From: Lantana camara | Taxonomy: Eukaryota; Streptophyta; Magnoliopsida; Lamiales; Verbenaceae | DNA length: 64,000 nucleotides | NCBI GenBank assembly: GCA_037501455.1 | Contig: CM074865.1 | Coordinates: forward strand, 32,966,501-33,030,500 | Direction of reading: 5' to 3' | In this document: positions 31,474 through 43,865 of the stretch, in pieces | How positions within the stretch are numbered: position 1 is the stretch's first letter | Layout: every line of letters begins with the position of its first letter | Program-made: the position numbers and the translations under genes | The notes under the pieces: generated by a model | Database searches by the model: none | Told to the model about the DNA's origin: nothing | The model's input: the letters and a program-made list of their open reading frames with translations, nothing else

Positions 31474-34400
31474 TGTAACGCCCCAACTTTTCAGACGTAC
31501 AGTTATGACTTATGTGATAAGTACGTGTGCATTTAATTTATTTTAATTACATATTATTCATTTCATTTTATATAATATTTGAATTCTTTGAATTATTTAA
31601 ATTGAATTTAAATTAATTTATGAATGATATACGCTTATATGAATTGTTGTGTGCCGTTACTACGTGATTTGAATTTGAAATTTCGTGAAAATTTTATATG
31701 TTGGAGTTATACATGTTATGAATGTGGATATATGCTCGTTTCATGTTTTCGAATTCATTTGCATGAGTTTTGGATTTAATTTGAATTTTGGAACCAAAAC
31801 GGGGCTAACGAGCAATTAGCGCACCCTTGGTTCCGTATGTGATATCTTGAGCTCGGGAACTCATATTCGAGTTCCATCAACTTCATTGGACTCGTATTGA
31901 AGATTCAGGTTTAATGAATCTAGCTTCATATTTTTCTAAACCTATTTGAACCCCTGAAATTCAACCGGAAAGTGAGTCGTCCGCCAAAATGCCAGACTTA
32001 GCCATTTTCCTTATAACTTTCACCACACTTTACCAAATTAATCATGGTTAGACTTTTTGGAAACCTAACTTAACCTACTATCAGCTCCTAACACCCCAAA
32101 ACCGAACCATACTCAGCATAAAGGAGAAAAATCCAACCTAAACCCCGGACTTCCAGTCCCATTCTAGCCACCCCACAAGCTTCGAGATTTTGGAGCTCAA
32201 ATCCCTCTCAACCTTCAACCAATTCAAAAAGTGAGTTTAGGGTTGTGATACACATTTATTTGTGATCATTTTGAACCATGCTTCCTTAATTTTGAGCTAG
32301 TATTCAAGGAGATTTGAAGGCATGAGTGAATAGTTAGGTTTTGTAGCTATTTCTTGATCACTTTGAATACTTGAAGCTTTTGATTGTTTTATGGCATGAA
32401 AGTGATCACCTTACTTCCCTCATTTCATTTATGATCATGTATTTGGTGGTAGTTGAGGATTAAATGTCTTACCATTAATGTGACTTGGAAGGAATTTGTA
32501 CGAAATGATCACTTGCTTCTCTTTGCTCACGTTTGATGCTTTGATGCATGTTTGAGTGTTACTTTGGAACGGTTTTGTTGCATATTTGTTGCTCCTTTAC
32601 ATCTGATCTTGTTGGTTGAAGTTTGGTATGGTTGCTGCTCTGTTTTTGCTGCATTTTGCTGCTGGATTGAGTAGGTCGCGGCCGCGATCGAACCAGGAGT
32701 AAATTTGGTAGCGGCCGCGACTTACTCTTGTATTTTGGTCCGAACTTCAGGTCACGCCCGTGACCTGAATTACATGCATTTCATGTAGTAGTTGAGACTC
32801 AAATTTGGCCTGCTCTCGTACTCTTGAAAATTTCATGAAAATTCTTGAAAAAAAAATTAGGTAGCGGTCGCTACCATTTTGTGAACAAAATGGGTCGCGG
32901 CCGCGGCCCTCACTCATTCTGCATGAAATTTCAAATTTCAAACTTAGTTTGCATGGTTTTCTTGGCTCTTTTTCGGTTCATACACTTCATTAACATGTTA
33001 TATTAAGTGTTAACTTGTATGTTATGAACTTTGGCATTAATTCGTGGACTATTTTCCGAGTTATGGTTCATTATGTCTTCTTTGCTCCAAGTACGTGCAT
33101 GCATGCTTCATTGCTTCTAATATGAACCCTAATTGCTTATTTATCTTCTCTTTTATGAAGTATGGGAATTATGTTCATGCTAAGGTACGTGTTATGTTCG
33201 CTATGTGAAACTTTTGGATTGATTTGATACGAAACGTGAAAGATATGAACTCGAGTGAATATGAACACTTCTTATTATGAATGAATGACTTGTTTACATG
33301 CCTTAAATGCATTAATCGTGCACATGAACGTGTTTATGACATAATATCATAGCTTATGCATTCATATCATATTCATTACATTGCCGAGCGTCTTATATGG
33401 TCATTTTGAGTCTCACTTCACCCTTCCTTGCACAGATTTGGATCCTGTTGGTGACGAGGCCGGGCAGTAAGGTCCTTGTACCATTTCTTTTGTCTTACAG
33501 GGTGGGTTTGTCTTCTATTAGTTAAACGACCCTATATACTTCCAATGTAAAATGATTTAAGCCAAACTATTATAAGTATATATCGAGTCATTTAAAGAGT
33601 CAATGATTTTTAATGTTAAGCCCCTTTTCTTTATTGTTACCCTACCTAATGATTTGGCAAGACATGATGAATTGCACGAGCCCTGAGACTTGGCACATAA
33701 GGCTATCCGGGGAGGCAAGGGCCGAAGGTGATCCTATGTGCTAGTCTCAACCATAGTACGGCGATACTGGCCCTCGCTAGGAGGTTTAGCGAGGAATGGG
33801 AACCGGGCTTTTGGGCATTCATGTACCCCACTAGCCACATTGATTGAGGTGGTCGGGCCTTGTAACCCCGTCCACCGCCCGGAGGAAAAGGGAGTTTTGA
33901 TTGAATGATTATGAATGATCGAATGATTATGATTGATCGATTGATTGTACGTGAAAGATTGTATGTGTGTAAACCTAATGAACACTTAATGATTACACAA
34001 GGTGTAGGTTGGAAATTTAGCCTTCTCGTCGGGCTCACGTATAACCTATTGAATGAATTTGGTTGTTATAATCCAGTTTGATGATTTTCTTATTTTATCC
34101 ACTTGGGAATTATTCTAAAACCTCTTATGGGATTACAACTTGTATAAATGTGTTTAAATTCAGCATTATTTATGTATATTGCCCCATTTTTATACCCATC
34201 AGTCCCTTTTGGACTGAACCCATTTGGTTTTCAGTTTGTGTAGGTTTTTGGGATTTGCAAGATGGGAATTCGAGTCTTTGGGATTTGTATTTGAGTCTAG
34301 CATCTCTTTTGTTATAATACACTCATCTCATGGTGATATTGTGACTTGATATTGTATATATGGAGCGTATGTGATAGACTAGGTCATGATGGCACTTTTG

Positions 34401-34658
34401 TATAGTTGCACACTTGTATTATTTATTTTTGGAGCTTGAATGCTCATGGTATATATTATGATCCCGTTTAGCTTCCGCTCTTGCATTGCTCTGTTTTAGT
34501 ACTTTTGTTATTGATTGGTTTAAGGGTTAGTCCCGCCTAGCATAGCGTGTGCGTAGTGTCCCTGTTCGCCGTGATTTAGCTCACATATGGATTATCCATT
34601 TCATATACGGGTCGGGTCTCGGTGCGGGGGATGTGGTACCTTACACTTGGGTGCTACA
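31474..34658 (+). mobile_element. 5' LTR of gypsy chromovirus G-B
   Basis: This 3185-bp LTR starts TGTAACGCCCCAAC and ends GGGTGCTACA, followed 8 bp later by a primer site. The first 760 bp match the truncated 3' LTR at 49006-49767. It contains five palindromes at 32674-32909. Its latter part (33650-34650) resembles the G-C LTR in phrases such as CTATCCGGGGAGGCAAGGG. The left flank is CTAGG (31469-31473); the matching right copy is lost with the end of the 3' LTR. Frames such as 33703-34038 are chance frames in LTR DNA. Confidence 0.9.
32674..32909. repeat. Cluster of five GC-rich palindromes in G-B LTR
   Basis: Members at 32674-32693, 32707-32721, 32750-32765, 32860-32875 and 32892-32909, of the type GGTCGCGGCCGCGACC, GGTAGCGGTCGCTACC and GGTCACGCCCGTGACC. 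They lie 1.2-1.4 kb into the LTR. The motif type matches that of the G-C LTRs (489-577, 60869-60976) but differs from G-A and G-D. Confidence 0.85.
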
Positions 34659-34666
34659 TTCTTAAA

Positions 34667-34678
34667 TGGTATCAGAGC
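34667..34678 (+). other. Primer-binding site, tRNA-iMet type (G-B)
   Basis: TGGTATCAGAGC, 8 bp after the end of the 5' LTR. Confidence 0.92.
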
Positions 34679-34873
34679 CTCAAGTTACAAAACCCGGGCT
34701 CTCGTGTCGTGTTGAGTCTATCTAAGTCGTGAGGCTATAGGAACTAATTGTCAACGTGTTACATATGCATCTCCTAAATGCTTATGTGCTATAATTGTTG
34801 CTATTTAATTGAATTACTTGCATTTCCATGCATGAACTAAACATATCACGTATTACAGTATTTTATTTACAGG

Positions 34874-35821
34874 ATGCCTCCTCGAAGATATAGAGATCAA
34901 TCTCCTAATCGGCGCCCTCGCCGTAATCGTTCTCCATCTCCTCCACCGCAACAACCGCCGTCGGCAGAAGCTTTTGTGAATTCAGTTATTAATATCATTG
35001 ATCAAAGGCTTCGGGATTATGTTCCACCGGCACCACCAGCACCGGCTCCGGCACTTGTTTAAGAAGGAGGGATAACTAAATTATATCGGGAGTTCAGGAA
35101 CCAGAATCCTCCAAAGTTTTATTCCGGGAATGATATACAATCCGAACAATGGCTTAAGGAGGTAGAAAAGACTTAGGAGCTTATACCTTGTGGTTCTTAA
35201 GAAAAGGCGAGGTGCACTATCTCTCTATTACAAGGACAGACTTACTCATTGTGTGAATCTACAAGGATTCATTTAGATGCCGCCAGGGAAGAGATAAATT
35301 GAGATGTCTTGGTTAGGGAATTTCAAGGCAAGTTTATTACGCCATCTTCAAGAACTCGAAGGTTAAAGGAATTTACCGAATTGAAGCAAGGGAATAGGAC
35401 TATCTTGGAGTATATTTCAGAATTTGATAGGTTGGTTCGTTATGCTCCTAATATTGCGAGTGATGATGCTCATAAAGCTATGCATTTTGTTCAAGGGCTT
35501 CGGCCGGATATTCAAACCGCCATTGAGGCCGTTAATACAAGCACGTGGTTGAAGGCTACTACTAAAGCTTTGAAAGTGGAAGATGCAGTTGTGAGCCGGA
35601 GGACTACTTATCGCTCGGGCCAAGGATCCGGTTCGGGATCGGGGTACAATCCCAGGAAAAGGCCTATAAATCAAGTATTTCAACAAAATAAAGGCCCAAA
35701 CAAGAAACCCCGTACCACAGGGCCAGCTCCAAAGGCACCACCAGCTCCTATAGGATCTCATCAGGATGTACCGCCTTGCACCTATTGTGGAGGACCTACT
35801 CACACCTTCCATACTTGTTGA
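34874..35821 (+). pseudogene. Gypsy G-B gag (broken)
   Basis: The ATG at 34874, about 195 bp after the primer site, opens MPPRRYRDQSPNRRPRRNRS, a basic proline-rich N-terminus. A TAA at 35060 and several later stops break the frame. The open part 35309-35821 carries the retrotransposon gag domain (VREFQGKFITPSSRTRRLKEF, GNRTILEYISEFDRL), a basic glycine-rich linker and the first zinc knuckle ([14 protein letters not shown]). The frame stops at 35819-35821, and the second knuckle continues in another frame. Confidence 0.85.
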
Positions 35822-36840
35822 AAAAGGCTAGGTTTTTGCCTTATTTGTGGAAAGGGGCTCATATGGCGAACACTTGTCCCGATAAGAACCCAACCTTTCA
35901 ACCTGGAGCTCGCAGGCCCATGATTCCGGCGCGTGCATATGCCCTTGAGGGCGAGGAACAAAATGTAGATGCTAACCCCAATGTCGTGGTGGAAGGTACC
36001 GTTTGCATACATAACATGAACATACATGCACTTTTCAATCCGGGTGCCACGCATTCCTTTCTTTCTTGTGACCTAGTTGTTACTTTGTGCTTACCTGTTG
36101 TTTTTTTGAATTCTTGTTATTTGGTGAGTTCTCCTCTTGGAGGAAGTTTGCAGACAGAACGGGTTGTCCGGGGTTGTTCTGTGTTGTTAGAAGGGAAAGA
36201 CTATCCGGCAGATTTCATCGTGATGCCTATGAAGAAATATGGGGTAATTCTGCGTATGGATTGGCTATTCGAACACCGGGCTACGGTTGATTGTTTTGCA
36301 AAGAAGATTAAGTTGGGTGAGGATTTGATTGTGGGTGTCGGTTCGAAGACAGTACTTCTTTTATCCTTTTCAGAAGCTCACAAGTTGGTAAGGGATGGAG
36401 CCTTCGGATTTATTACCTATCTTCTTAATAAACCGAAGGATCAAACAAGTTTTGAGGAGACCACCGTGGTGAAGGAATATCCCGATGTATATTCGAAAAA
36501 TTTGGGTTCTCTACCTCCAGACCGGGAGATTGAGTTTGTAATTGATTTTTATCCGGGATCAAAACCTTATTCTAAGACTCCTTACGGAATGGCTCCGACA
36601 GAGTTCAAAGAGTTAAAGATTCAACTTGAAGAGTTACTTAAAATTGGATATATTAGACCGAGTTCATCTCCATGGGGTGCTCCGGTTCTTTTTATCAAGA
36701 AGAAGGATGGGACGTTGAGGATGTGCATAGACTACCAGGAATTGAATCGGATGACTGAAAAGAATAAGTATCCACTACCCCACATTGAGGATTTGTTTGA
36801 CATGTTGCAAGGTTCAGGGGTTACTCGAAATTGGATTTAA
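35822..36840 (+). pseudogene. Gypsy G-B protease and RT N-terminal half
   Basis: The frame 35776-36840 starts within the knuckle region ([11 protein letters not shown], second knuckle with a lost cysteine), then the protease: [13 protein letters not shown], again N-P-G where D-(S/T/P)-G is expected. The linker [18 protein letters not shown] follows, then RT ([48 protein letters not shown]). A frameshift near 36830 ends it just before the first catalytic RT Asp. Confidence 0.87.
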
Positions 36841-37256
36841 GACAGGGGTACTATCAATTGAAAATCCGGGAAGAAGATATTCCCAAGAGGGGATTCAACA
36901 CTTGGTATGGGCATTATGAGTTTATAGTGATGCCTTTCGGTTTAACTAATGCCCCTGCAGCGTTTATGGATATGATGCATAAGATTTTTCGTCCCTATCT
37001 CGACAAGTTTGTGGTAATTTTCATTGATGACATCCTTGTGTATTCACGGACAGCTGAAGATCGTGCCCGACATCTCAGATTGGTATTGGATACGTTGAGA
37101 GAGCACCGGTTGTACGCGAAGTTTAGTAAGTGTGAATTTTGGATTGACCGGGTTGCTTTTCTGGCTACATCGTTTCAAGCAAGGGTTTGGAAGTGGATCC
37201 TTCGAAAATTGAGATGGTCTTACAGTGGTATACTCCGAAGAATACCTCAGAGATAA
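36831..37256 (+). pseudogene. Gypsy G-B reverse transcriptase catalytic half
   Basis: 141-residue frame: [17 protein letters not shown] (first Asp), [15 protein letters not shown] and [12 protein letters not shown] (active-site Asp pair). Frame is lost near 37165 after [11 protein letters not shown] deletion follows, after the [10 protein letters not shown] segment near 37300, which removed the RT-RNase H connection. Confidence 0.87.
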
Positions 37257-38139
37257 GGAGTTTCTTGGGTTTGGCGGGTTATTATCGGAGATTCGTACAA
37301 CGGTTGCCTCTAAGGAAGGCTTGGGTTGTGTATTAATGCAAAATGGGAAAGTGATCGCCTACGCCTCTAGAAAATTGAAGGAGCATGAAACGAATTATCC
37401 CACGTATGATCTCGAACTCGCAGCCGTGGTTTTTGCTTTGGGAAAATAGAGGCATTATCTCTACGGAATTTTGTTTGAAATATTTTCCGACCATAAGAGT
37501 CTCCAGTACCTATTTTTTCAGAAGGAGCTAAACATGAGACAAAGGCGTTGGATGGAATTTCTCGAAGACTACGCTTGTACAATTAAATACCATCCCGGCA
37601 AAGCCAACGTGGTCGCAGATGCGCTTAGTAGGAAGGCTAGTGTGCCTAATGTGGAAGTGAGTGTTGGAGATGAGTTAGAGCTGATTAAGTTAAAAGCTCG
37701 AGTCTCTAATATCACGATTCAACCGGATCTCCAACAAAGGTTGTTTAAGGCACAGAGAGTGGATCCCGAGGTTCAGAGATTATCTGAGAAAGCTAAAATT
37801 GATCCAGAGAGTCCATTTGGATTTGATGACACTGGGCTTCTAAGATTCAAGACTAGAATGGTTGTACCGGAAGAGTTGAAACGGGTTATACTTGAAGAAA
37901 CACACCGGTCAGCTTATTCGATACAGCCTAGAGGAAATAAAATGTATAAGGATTTGAAGCGGTATTATTGGTGGAATGGACTCAAGAGCGATGTAATCAA
38001 TTTCGTGAAACATTGCATGACTTGTCAAGTAGTAAAAGCTGAACATCAAAAGCCGTCAGGGCTACTTCAACCATTACCTATCCCGGAGTGGAAGTGGCAA
38101 CAAGTGGGGATGGATTTCGTTTTCATGGAGTGCCGGTAA
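37225..38139 (+). pseudogene. Gypsy G-B RNase H and integrase N-terminus
   Basis: Two frames in sequence. 37225-37449 holds [21 protein letters not shown] and [11 protein letters not shown] (start of RNase H). A TAG at 37447 follows, then 37471-38139 holds [40 protein letters not shown] and the integrase zinc domain (HRSAYSI...[14 protein letters not shown]). At about 38113 a deletion of roughly 150 bp removes the first half of the integrase core. The last residues of the second frame are read past this junction and are not genuine. Confidence 0.85.
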
Positions 38140-38842
38140 GTATTGTATCAGATTGGGACCCAAGGTTTACCTCCAGATTTTGGCAGGAGTTACAAAGGAA
38201 TTTGGGAACAAGGTTTCAATTCAGTATAGCTTTCCATCCTCGGACAGACAGGCAGTTAAAAAGACTAATTAAATATTTGGAGGATATGTTGATAGCATGT
38301 GCATTGGATTTTTCGAGCTCGTGGAACGAGCAATTTCCTCTGATTGAGTTCGCTTACAACAACAGTTATCAAGCCTCGATAGAAATGGAGCCCTATAAAG
38401 CTCTCTATAGATGAAAATGCTGGTCTCCGTTGTTCTTTGATTTGGAAGAATGGAATTGGACCAAATAGGACGGTGTAAAATGAGGGGGAGAAGAAGGAAA
38501 AACCCTCTAAGGCCGTACAAGATGTAATAGACAAGGTCCAAATAATCAGACAACGGATGAAACAGCTCAAGATCGACAAAAAAGTTATGCAGACCACCGG
38601 AGAAAGAATCTTGAATTTGAGATCGGTGATAAGGTCTTTTTAAAAGCTTCTCCACGAAAAGGATTTTTGAGGGTTGGTAAAGGAGGAAAATTGAATCCTC
38701 GCCATATGGGACCGTATGAGATTCTTGAGAAGATCGGGGATACAGCCTATCGTTTGGATCTACCTTCGAGTTTGACCAGAATTCACAACATATTTAATGT
38801 TTCACAACTTCGGAAGTATTACCCGGATGGGTCCGAGATCCT
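38114..38842 (+). pseudogene. Gypsy G-B integrase core and GPY/F domain
   Basis: After the deletion the frame 38088-38414 reads [13 protein letters not shown] (second catalytic Asp), FHPRTDRQLKRLIKYLEDML and FAYNNSYQASI. The position of the catalytic Glu (usually GQSER) reads Lys. Stops follow at about 38412 and 38467. From 38667 comes the GPY/F region (NPRHMGPYEILEKIGDTAYRLDLPSSLTRIHNIFNVSQL). It is cut at 38842 by the inserted copia and resumes at 48765. Confidence 0.87.
38838..38842. repeat. Target-site duplication ATCCT, left copy
   Basis: ATCCT precedes the copia LTR at 38843 and recurs at 48760-48764. Confidence 0.93.
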
Positions 38843-40774
38843 TGTTAGCAATAGTGCCCTAGAAAGCCGATTGTATATCCGCTTTGTGCTTTTCCTTATT
38901 GTAATCACAAACAATCTTTGAATGAAATAACGAATTGAGGCAACACTTCTTTATATGCTCTTGTTTGGTATGCGTTTACTTTATCTGTGCATGTATGAGA
39001 ACTCCCCTAATCCTGATGAGTTTAGGACTATACCATTTAGGTGAAATGGTTCATGAAACGAGCCCTATATCACATAAGTCATGATTAGTAAAATACTCCA
39101 AGCCGATGAGTCCTACAGACAGTGGGAGTGTCAACCTGACTCATCTAAGGCTTGCTTGTGGGATCACGCCCTTAAGAAGGACCACCTTGTTTCATGGAGG
39201 TGCAAAGTGTATAGTTGATACGTGCGTGACACATGAGGGTGCTTACTTTAATAAGTAAGTTCACTGAGGTGCCCCGTGTGAGAACATTCCTAAATGGGAA
39301 AGGAAGTTTCTATTTCAGGAAATGGAAACTTCCAGATTAGGAAATATCTCACGAGTCATTGATGTGATTAATTGATCCTTAGACTTGAGGTTCCTTGTCA
39401 CTTTATGAGTTAACTCTGTAGTCTTGGGTATAAGCTTTAAAGGGTGTCGCCTTAGACAACTGATTCAAGGCTTATGCTGGGGCTACACAAGTGATTCATG
39501 AAAGTGAATGAGAATCAAGAAAGGACCTACACTTGCATTTGCAAGGTGATCTCTTATTGTGTAAGTCATTCATATGCCATATGGAGTCCTTGGCCAAGGC
39601 AGTAGATCAAGACATCAAGAAAAGGGTTTCTTGGATTGAGATCAAATGGATATGAAATGCACTTAGCTTTAAGACCGGATTATTAGGGTTCTGATTATTC
39701 CCTTACCCTAGATCTTGGTTGAGAGATAGTAAGTAGGAGGATTGTATCTCACATGAATCAATGACTTAAAGGTTCTGTCGAATCCGAACATTCCAATTCA
39801 GCTAGGGGTTAAACACCTGTTGCTAGACTATGGTCGTTTAATCTGTGGACTGATTAATTAATTAGTGAATTAATTAATTAGGGTCACTGCTAACTGAATT
39901 GAGAACCTAGAGGGTCACACACAACAACTTGGTTACATGAGTTGAGGCTTAAAAATGATTAAACGAGTTAATCGGGCCAAGAGGGTTCCACACGTGTGAA
40001 ACCACACGTGTGGGTCACGTGAGTGACACGTGTCCTTGTGACACGTGTCACACGCATGAATATATATTAAATAATTAATTTGTTAATTATTTAACAGACT
40101 TTGGTTTAATTTTGAATTAAAAAGAAAGTCTTATTTTGGAGAAAAATAATCTAGTTAATTAATTATGAATTAATAAATTAGATAAAATAAGTTATTTATT
40201 TTAAATAAATAAAGTATAAAATTATCCAAAAATAGTTTGGATATTTTTAGCTCTCTTGAAAGTTGATTTGAATTAGAATTCAAAGTCAAAATCAAAATTA
40301 CTTGATGATCAAGTAATAGGAGAGAGAGAGACCAAAATCCTAGCCCATTAAGGACTAGGAATTTCGGCACCCTCTCTCTATAAATAGGGTAGCTCGAGCT
40401 CCTCTAGGAGCTAATTGGCAATTCTTTTGGTTCATGTGTTGAACACCTTCCTTTCTCCAAGATTAAATAAAACCCTAGGTTAAGCCTAAACACTAACTAG
40501 AGAACTAGCATCCTTACTAGTTAGATTGTGATCAAGTTGGTGGACTTTCTCTAGAGACTTCAAGTTAGAAGTTTGAAGATTCGAGCTTTACCAAGGAGAG
40601 GGGATCAAGCCGCGAGAAGAGCGTTCTTGGGTGGCTTGAAACGCTTCAAGAAAGAATAAAAAGAAAAGTAAGTTTTCTATCTCTACGAATTTGGTTACAC
40701 GATTGCGAGTCCAAGGTCCTTTTGTTGGGAAATTTTTTTAAATTCCGCTGCTTTCTGATTCATGTTTTCCAACA
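38843..40774 (+). repeat. C1-b 5' LTR
   Basis: 1932 bp, TGTTAGCAATAG...TTCCAACA. ACGTG-core cluster at about 39988-40055. TATAAATA at 40379-40386. The palindrome after the TATA box is degraded (AGCTCGAGCT core kept). Confidence 0.92.
40379..40386 (+). promoter_or_regulatory. TATA box of C1-b 5' LTR
   Basis: TATAAATA preceded by a CT-rich stretch and followed by AGCTCGAGCT. About 330 bp upstream is the ACGTG-core cluster 39988-40055. The 3' LTR has TATAAAT at 48364-48370. Confidence 0.6.
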
Positions 40775-43022
40775 AGTGGTATCAGAGCCAGGTTCGTAAA
40801 TCGTGTTTCTGATTCGTCTCAATTATACTGAATTTGGTAGAAATTCTTAGGCTTAATGCGATTGAGTATTTGTAATTGTTTTAGAAAGCCTAAATTACGA
40901 AACTGTATGTTTTCCTGAAAGTTTCTGAAAATTGGTTTTTGCAAAATTTAATTTTTGAAAAACTATTTTAGATTTGAAACTGTATAAACTGTTTTTTTGG
41001 ATTTCTTGCATTGGTTTTGCTTTTGAACGAAAACACGAAACAAAACCCGGATTACGACGAACACGCGAAACCCCGCGCGCGAAGGCGTCGCGCGCGCGGG
41101 CTTCGCGCGCCGCCGCCCGCCTGTCCTAGGCATGCGCAGGCCGTGCGCCTACTCCCTCCCGCAACCGCACGGGAGGTGTTCCGGGCGCGCCGACCAGGGC
41201 TGCCGACGCCGTCCGCCCAGGCTGGGCGAGAATCCCGCAAGGCGTGCGGGGTGGCTCGCCCAGTCCGCCTGCCTTCCTTGCCGAGAGGGCCGCGCGCTGT
41301 GCGCGCCTGTCGCGTGCGCGCGCGCATGCCTGCGACGAGCGGCCCCTTCAGGTGCAAGGGCCCCGTTTTCGTAATCCGTTTTTTCGTTTATTGTGCAATC
41401 CAGTCCCAATTTTTATTTTAATTTTAAATTTTTTTTTTTTGAATTTTTTTTTTGAATAAAACTTGAAATTGGGATTTTTGAGAAATTCAAAGAGTTCATA
41501 TTTTGGGAAAATACATCTTTGATAAAATTATTAATTTTCAGAAATTAATTGGAATTTTATTTGTTTTGGTAAATTGGGATTTATTGAAAACTTTTATAAA
41601 TAAGACTCGCATCAAGTCGTGTTTTAAGTCATTAGGACTTGAAACGGGAATTTTAATTTATTGGTTAAATTTAAATTCTCGCAAAAGCATGTTAGGTGAT
41701 CATGGGTTTAGATCTATGTATAGTTTTAATTTATGCACATGGATGGTTTAAATTGGGGTTGGAGCCCTATAGTTGCGTTTTTCAATTGAGGTTGGAGCCT
41801 CACTTATGTGCGTACTGTTATGTGATTTATTATGTGGCTTTCCATATTACTGTTTTTGAGGCCGGGGTATGCCCCGTGTAATTATCTAAGGCCAATATGA
41901 AGATTGAGCCTTATTACTTTATGTCCTTTTTTTTATTGTAATTTGAGAGTAGAGATAGGTGGTGAGGTTTTATTTTCATTTTGGAGACAATGCACCCATG
42001 GAGTAAGATGGACCACATTCAAGTAACAAGGAGGCCATAAGTGAAGACCCCTCAACATGTTAGGGAGGGGAATCTCAATTGTTAAATGTAATAGAGATAG
42101 GGCTCGTATTTTGTTACCGCTTTCCCTTATGTGATTTAAACTGTTTATGTGGCATGTATGTTAGAACTTGTGATTGTGGAGTGGCTCCCACATATCACGC
42201 ATAAGATAGGTAGAACCCATGATCATTACATGTTAGTATCATGCTAGGACATGTTATCTGTTTATGTGCTTGTTTGAAATGCATTTAAGTGTACTTGCAT
42301 TAATCAAGACAAATAAAATTGGATAACATATATGTTGGTGAGGTCGAACCGGACAACTCTCCGGTTGATTCGAAAATTCCCATTAAATATTAAGCTAATT
42401 TCGAAAAATAGGTGTTTAATTCGAGATGCAAATTTTGAATTAAATTCCTAGCATTCCATCAATAGGTTTTAAGTTTAGTAAGTGAAGCTAGTTATTGTCC
42501 GCGAGTCGTGGGATAACTAGTGGAGCTTATTAGTTCTTAGTTACCTAATTGATCATTTTAAATGGTCAATATTTCGTGGTCAATTTTAGCAAGGGCGATG
42601 TCCGCGAGTCGTGGGTCGTTCGAACTAAGTTTTGGTCATGATCTTATGATTGATGGGTTAAGCTTAACGCCTAAGTAAATATGGATGTCGCACGAGTCGT
42701 GGGTCCATATTGAAAGATAGGTGATGCAAAAACAATTACTAAGAGTTCTAAAGGTGTTAGAATTGGTAAGTTGTACCTACCTAGGGTTCTTACTTAGAAT
42801 GTCCGCGAGTCGTGGGTTCGAGGTAAAATGCCTAGGATCTTAGTACCCATTGGGAAACGTGTTCCTCTTAGATCTTTGGGAATTATAGATCTTTGAAAAA
42901 CAGTGGGAGCTACATTAGATTAAAGACCTTATCTTTTGTATATCGTTATAATTCAGCATGCTCACTAGTTCTCTGTTTTACCATTTGGGTCGTAGATTCT
43001 GTGATTCTCTACGTGTTTTGTA
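40775..43022 (+). other. C1-b primer site and long leader
   Basis: Canonical primer site TGGTATCAGAGC at 40777-40788, then 2.2 kb without a supported gene. A GC-rich island (about 41065-41365) differs strongly from the islands of the array copies but again holds hairpins (41156-41175 and 41232-41250). The four GTCCGCGAGTCGTGGG-type motifs recur between 42497 and 42815. The frames 41011-41421 and 41696-41881 are not conserved between copies. Confidence 0.8.
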
Positions 43023-43865
43023 ATGGCAACCAAAAACCCTCTTGTATCGATCCTCGAGTCAAACAAGTTGACTAGTCCCAACTATTCTGATTGGCTGAGG
43101 AATCTAAAAATCATTTTAGATTCTGAGAAGAGAACTTATGTTCTCTTCGAAGGGAAGCCTAGTCCCGAAGGGGAGGCTCCCACTCGGGCCGAGCTGGATG
43201 CGATTCAGAAGTGGAAGGATGATAATCTCCAAGCCCGTTGCCTTATGTTGGCTAACATGTCTCCGGACTTGCAAAGGCAACATGAGGCCATGGAATTTTC
43301 TTGGGAGATTTACGACCACTTAGAGCAATTTTACCGCCCTCATGAACGTGTTACAAGGTATAACACTTCAAAGGAATTGTTCCACTTAAGAATGAGGGAA
43401 GGTTCAAGTGTCCATGAATATGGACTCAAGTTTCTTGCCCTTACTGAGAAACTTGCTTCCATGGACATGCCACTGAAAGATGAGCTTTCAGTAGATTTGT
43501 TGCTAGCTTCGCTCCCACCATCATTCAACCCATTTGTCCTTAACTTCAATATGAATCATGCTGGTGCTACTGTAGCTGAGCTGATTAGTCAGCTTGTGAC
43601 TGCTGAAAGCACGATCAAGAAGGATAATAAGGTTTTGATGGTGAATGCTCCATCTTCCTCTTCTGGGCCTTCTAAAGGTAAGGGCAAGAAAGCCCAAAAC
43701 AAGAAGAAGAAACCCCTTAGGCCCACTGGTGGCATTTAGAAGGGGAAGGCCCAAAAGAAGAAGCGTGATCAGAAAGAGGATGTTTGCTTCCATTGTGGCA
43801 AAGCAGGACATTGGAGGAGAAACTGCCCAGAGTACAAGGCTACTCTAAAGAAAGGTATCTTTCTC
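43023..43865 (+). pseudogene. C1-b gag
   Basis: The start codon at 43023 opens MATKNPLVSILESNK. The copia gag domain follows (YSDWLRNLKIILDSEK, WEIYDHLEQFYRPHERV, LFHLRMREGSSVHEYG, LLLASLPPSFNPFV). A TAG at 43737-43739 interrupts the lysine-rich linker; the same frame then continues into the CCHC zinc knuckle (CFHCGKAGHWRRNC, 43785-43826). Gag would form the virus-like particle and bind the RNA. Confidence 0.9.

Noticed and set aside
33703..34317. Frames on both strands in the G-B LTR
   Set aside because: Non-coding LTR DNA; low-complexity translation with no domain and no second copy to test.
31474..34658. A possible separate host gene with promoter in this stretch
   Set aside because: The whole interval is one LTR, defined by terminal sequences, a primer site after it and a matching 3' copy at 49006.
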